In this document: positions 14,327-15,061 of the stretch, one piece after another | Numbering within the stretch: position 1 is the first letter of the stretch | Layout of the letters: every line of letters begins with the position of its first letter | NCBI GenBank assembly: GCA_030632175.1 | Contig: DAOVVG010000035.1 | Location: 1 to 15,061 of the forward strand | DNA: 15,061 nucleotides | Direction: 5' to 3' | From: Gammaproteobacteria bacterium | Lineage (GTDB): Bacteria > Pseudomonadota > Gammaproteobacteria > UBA9214 | Notes under the pieces: model-generated | What the model saw: only the letters and a program-made list of their open reading frames with translations | The model's database searches: none | Told to the model about the DNA's origin: nothing | Translations under genes and position numbers: made by a program

Positions 14327-14677
14327 ATGTCTGCATCCGGCCTGACCAGCAAGCACTGCAAGCCACTCGACAGCAGCACCTCCCCGCTAACGCACGAACA
14401 AGCCAACAGCCTGGCAAAGGAACTGCACAACGACTGGTCAATTGACGACAGCGGCAAGGAAATCAGCCGCACTTTTAAATTCAGCAACTACTACGAAACC
14501 ATGGCCTTTGTAAACGCAATGGCCTGGGTTGCCCACACCGAAGATCATCACCCCGACATTGAGGTCAGCTACAATCGTTGCCACATACGCTACAGCACCC
14601 ATTCTGTCGGCGGCCTGTCCGAAAATGATTTCATCTGCAGCGCTAAAATCGATGCGCTGCTGCCCGCTGACAGTTAA
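14327..14677 (+). CDS. phhB: Pterin-4a-carbinolamine dehydratase
   Basis: This enzyme dehydrates 4a-hydroxytetrahydrobiopterin, regenerating the pterin cofactor of aromatic amino acid hydroxylases; bacterial homologues may also act on other pterins. The 116-residue product matches the PCD/DCoH family: LTSKHCKPL near the start, NDWSIDD, TFKFSNYYETMAFVNAMAWVA, and the active-site signature EDHHPDIEVSYNRCHIRYSTH, followed by FICSAKID. The catalytic histidines of the HHP motif are intact. The ATG lies 5 bases after the cytochrome stop, with only a weak upstream site (AAGTAAG), so coupling is likely. No aromatic hydroxylase gene is in the window, so the pterin it serves here is unknown. Confidence 0.93.
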   Translation: MSASGLTSKHCKPLDSSTSPLTHEQANSLAKELHNDWSIDDSGKEISRTFKFSNYYETMAFVNAMAWVAHTEDHHPDIEVSYNRCHIRYSTHSVGGLSENDFICSAKIDALLPADS

Positions 14678-14746
14678 ACCACCGGAATATGCCAGCACAT
14701 ATCACTGACACCCGCCCGAATCCGCAAGGAACAGGGTTTCACAGCG

Positions 14747-15061
14747 GTGCCTGACACTCCCGTAAACACCAGCACGGGCGACTCACAACCCGGCCTTGTT
14801 ATTGTGAACTATGGCAAGAACCAGCTGGTCGAGGCAGCTAATGGCGAAATTTACCGTTGCGTAGCCCGCCGTGGCCTGCCGCAAATTGTTTGCGGCGATG
14901 AAGTCGAATGGCAACTGACCGGTAATCATGCCGGCGTTATCGAGACCCTGCTGCCACGCCGAACCGTGCTGTTACGCGCCGACGGCAACAAGGGACATCG
15001 CCCCCTCGTTAGCAACATCGACCAGGTTATCATTGAGGCTGCGCTGGAGCCGACACTGGAC
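14747..15061 (+). CDS. rsgA: Ribosome small-subunit GTPase RsgA (partial, N-terminal part)
   Basis: RsgA is a circularly permuted GTPase that acts late in 30S subunit maturation. The visible 105 residues cover the N-terminal OB fold, with GLVIVNYGKNQLVEAANGEIYRC and ARRGLPQIVCGDEVEW, and the entry to the GTPase domain (RPLVSNIDQVIIEAALEP). The G motifs and zinc domain lie beyond the right edge. I chose GTG 14747, with an AGGG site about 10 bases upstream. The frame is open back to a stop at 14675-14677, but that stretch lacks ATG, so a longer form from a rarer start cannot be excluded. It is the last visible gene of the M48-cytochrome-phhB-rsgA group. Confidence 0.9.
   Translation, partial: MPDTPVNTSTGDSQPGLVIVNYGKNQLVEAANGEIYRCVARRGLPQIVCGDEVEWQLTGNHAGVIETLLPRRTVLLRADGNKGHRPLVSNIDQVIIEAALEPTLD

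Overview
The window is a gene-dense stretch of a gammaproteobacterial chromosome. The evidence is an ISC iron-sulfur operon of the gammaproteobacterial type (iscR, iscS, iscA, hscB, hscA, fdx, iscX), a three-subunit glycolate oxidase, oligoribonuclease close to rsgA, and a YqiB-like DUF1249 gene. A small periplasmic cytochrome c, the rhodanese and the dispersed palindromic repeats would suit an environmental, perhaps sulfur-metabolising relative of the Chromatiales or Thiotrichales. That placement is inference from gene content only.

Layout. Positions 1-917 (minus) hold the N-terminal part of an anchored, helical-repeat protein that reaches a retropepsin-type DTGAS motif just as the window ends. 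Positions 918-1329 hold no gene but are packed with palindromic repeats. Positions 1330-6563 (minus) are the ISC operon, read from iscR down to iscX. An IscR type 1 binding site and a leader hairpin lie upstream (6583-6637). Positions 6714-7235 (minus) encode a DUF1249 protein. From 7369 to 11997 (plus) run glcD, glcE, glcF and a two-domain rhodanese sulfurtransferase. A paired palindromic repeat (12015-12100) separates this from orn (12134-12682, minus). From 12775 to the right edge (plus) run a Ste24-like M48 membrane protease, a monoheme cytochrome c, a pterin-4a-carbinolamine dehydratase and the start of rsgA.

How the genes work together. IscS supplies persulfide sulfur, IscA is an A-type Fe-S carrier, HscA/HscB are the dedicated chaperone pair, ferredoxin supplies electrons, IscX modulates IscS, and IscR senses cluster status and controls the operon. 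GlcDEF oxidises glycolate to glyoxylate; GlcF itself carries two Fe-S clusters.

The strongest oddity is that iscU, the scaffold gene normally between iscS and iscA, is absent. The iscS stop and iscA start are only 3 bases apart, although hscA and hscB, whose known client is IscU, are kept. The second is a two-variant palindromic repeat present twice, with its half-units in opposite arrangements (934-1015 and 12015-12100). I saw no CRISPR array, tRNA, rRNA, insertion sequence with transposase, prophage or defence system. The rest looks like ordinary core chromosome.
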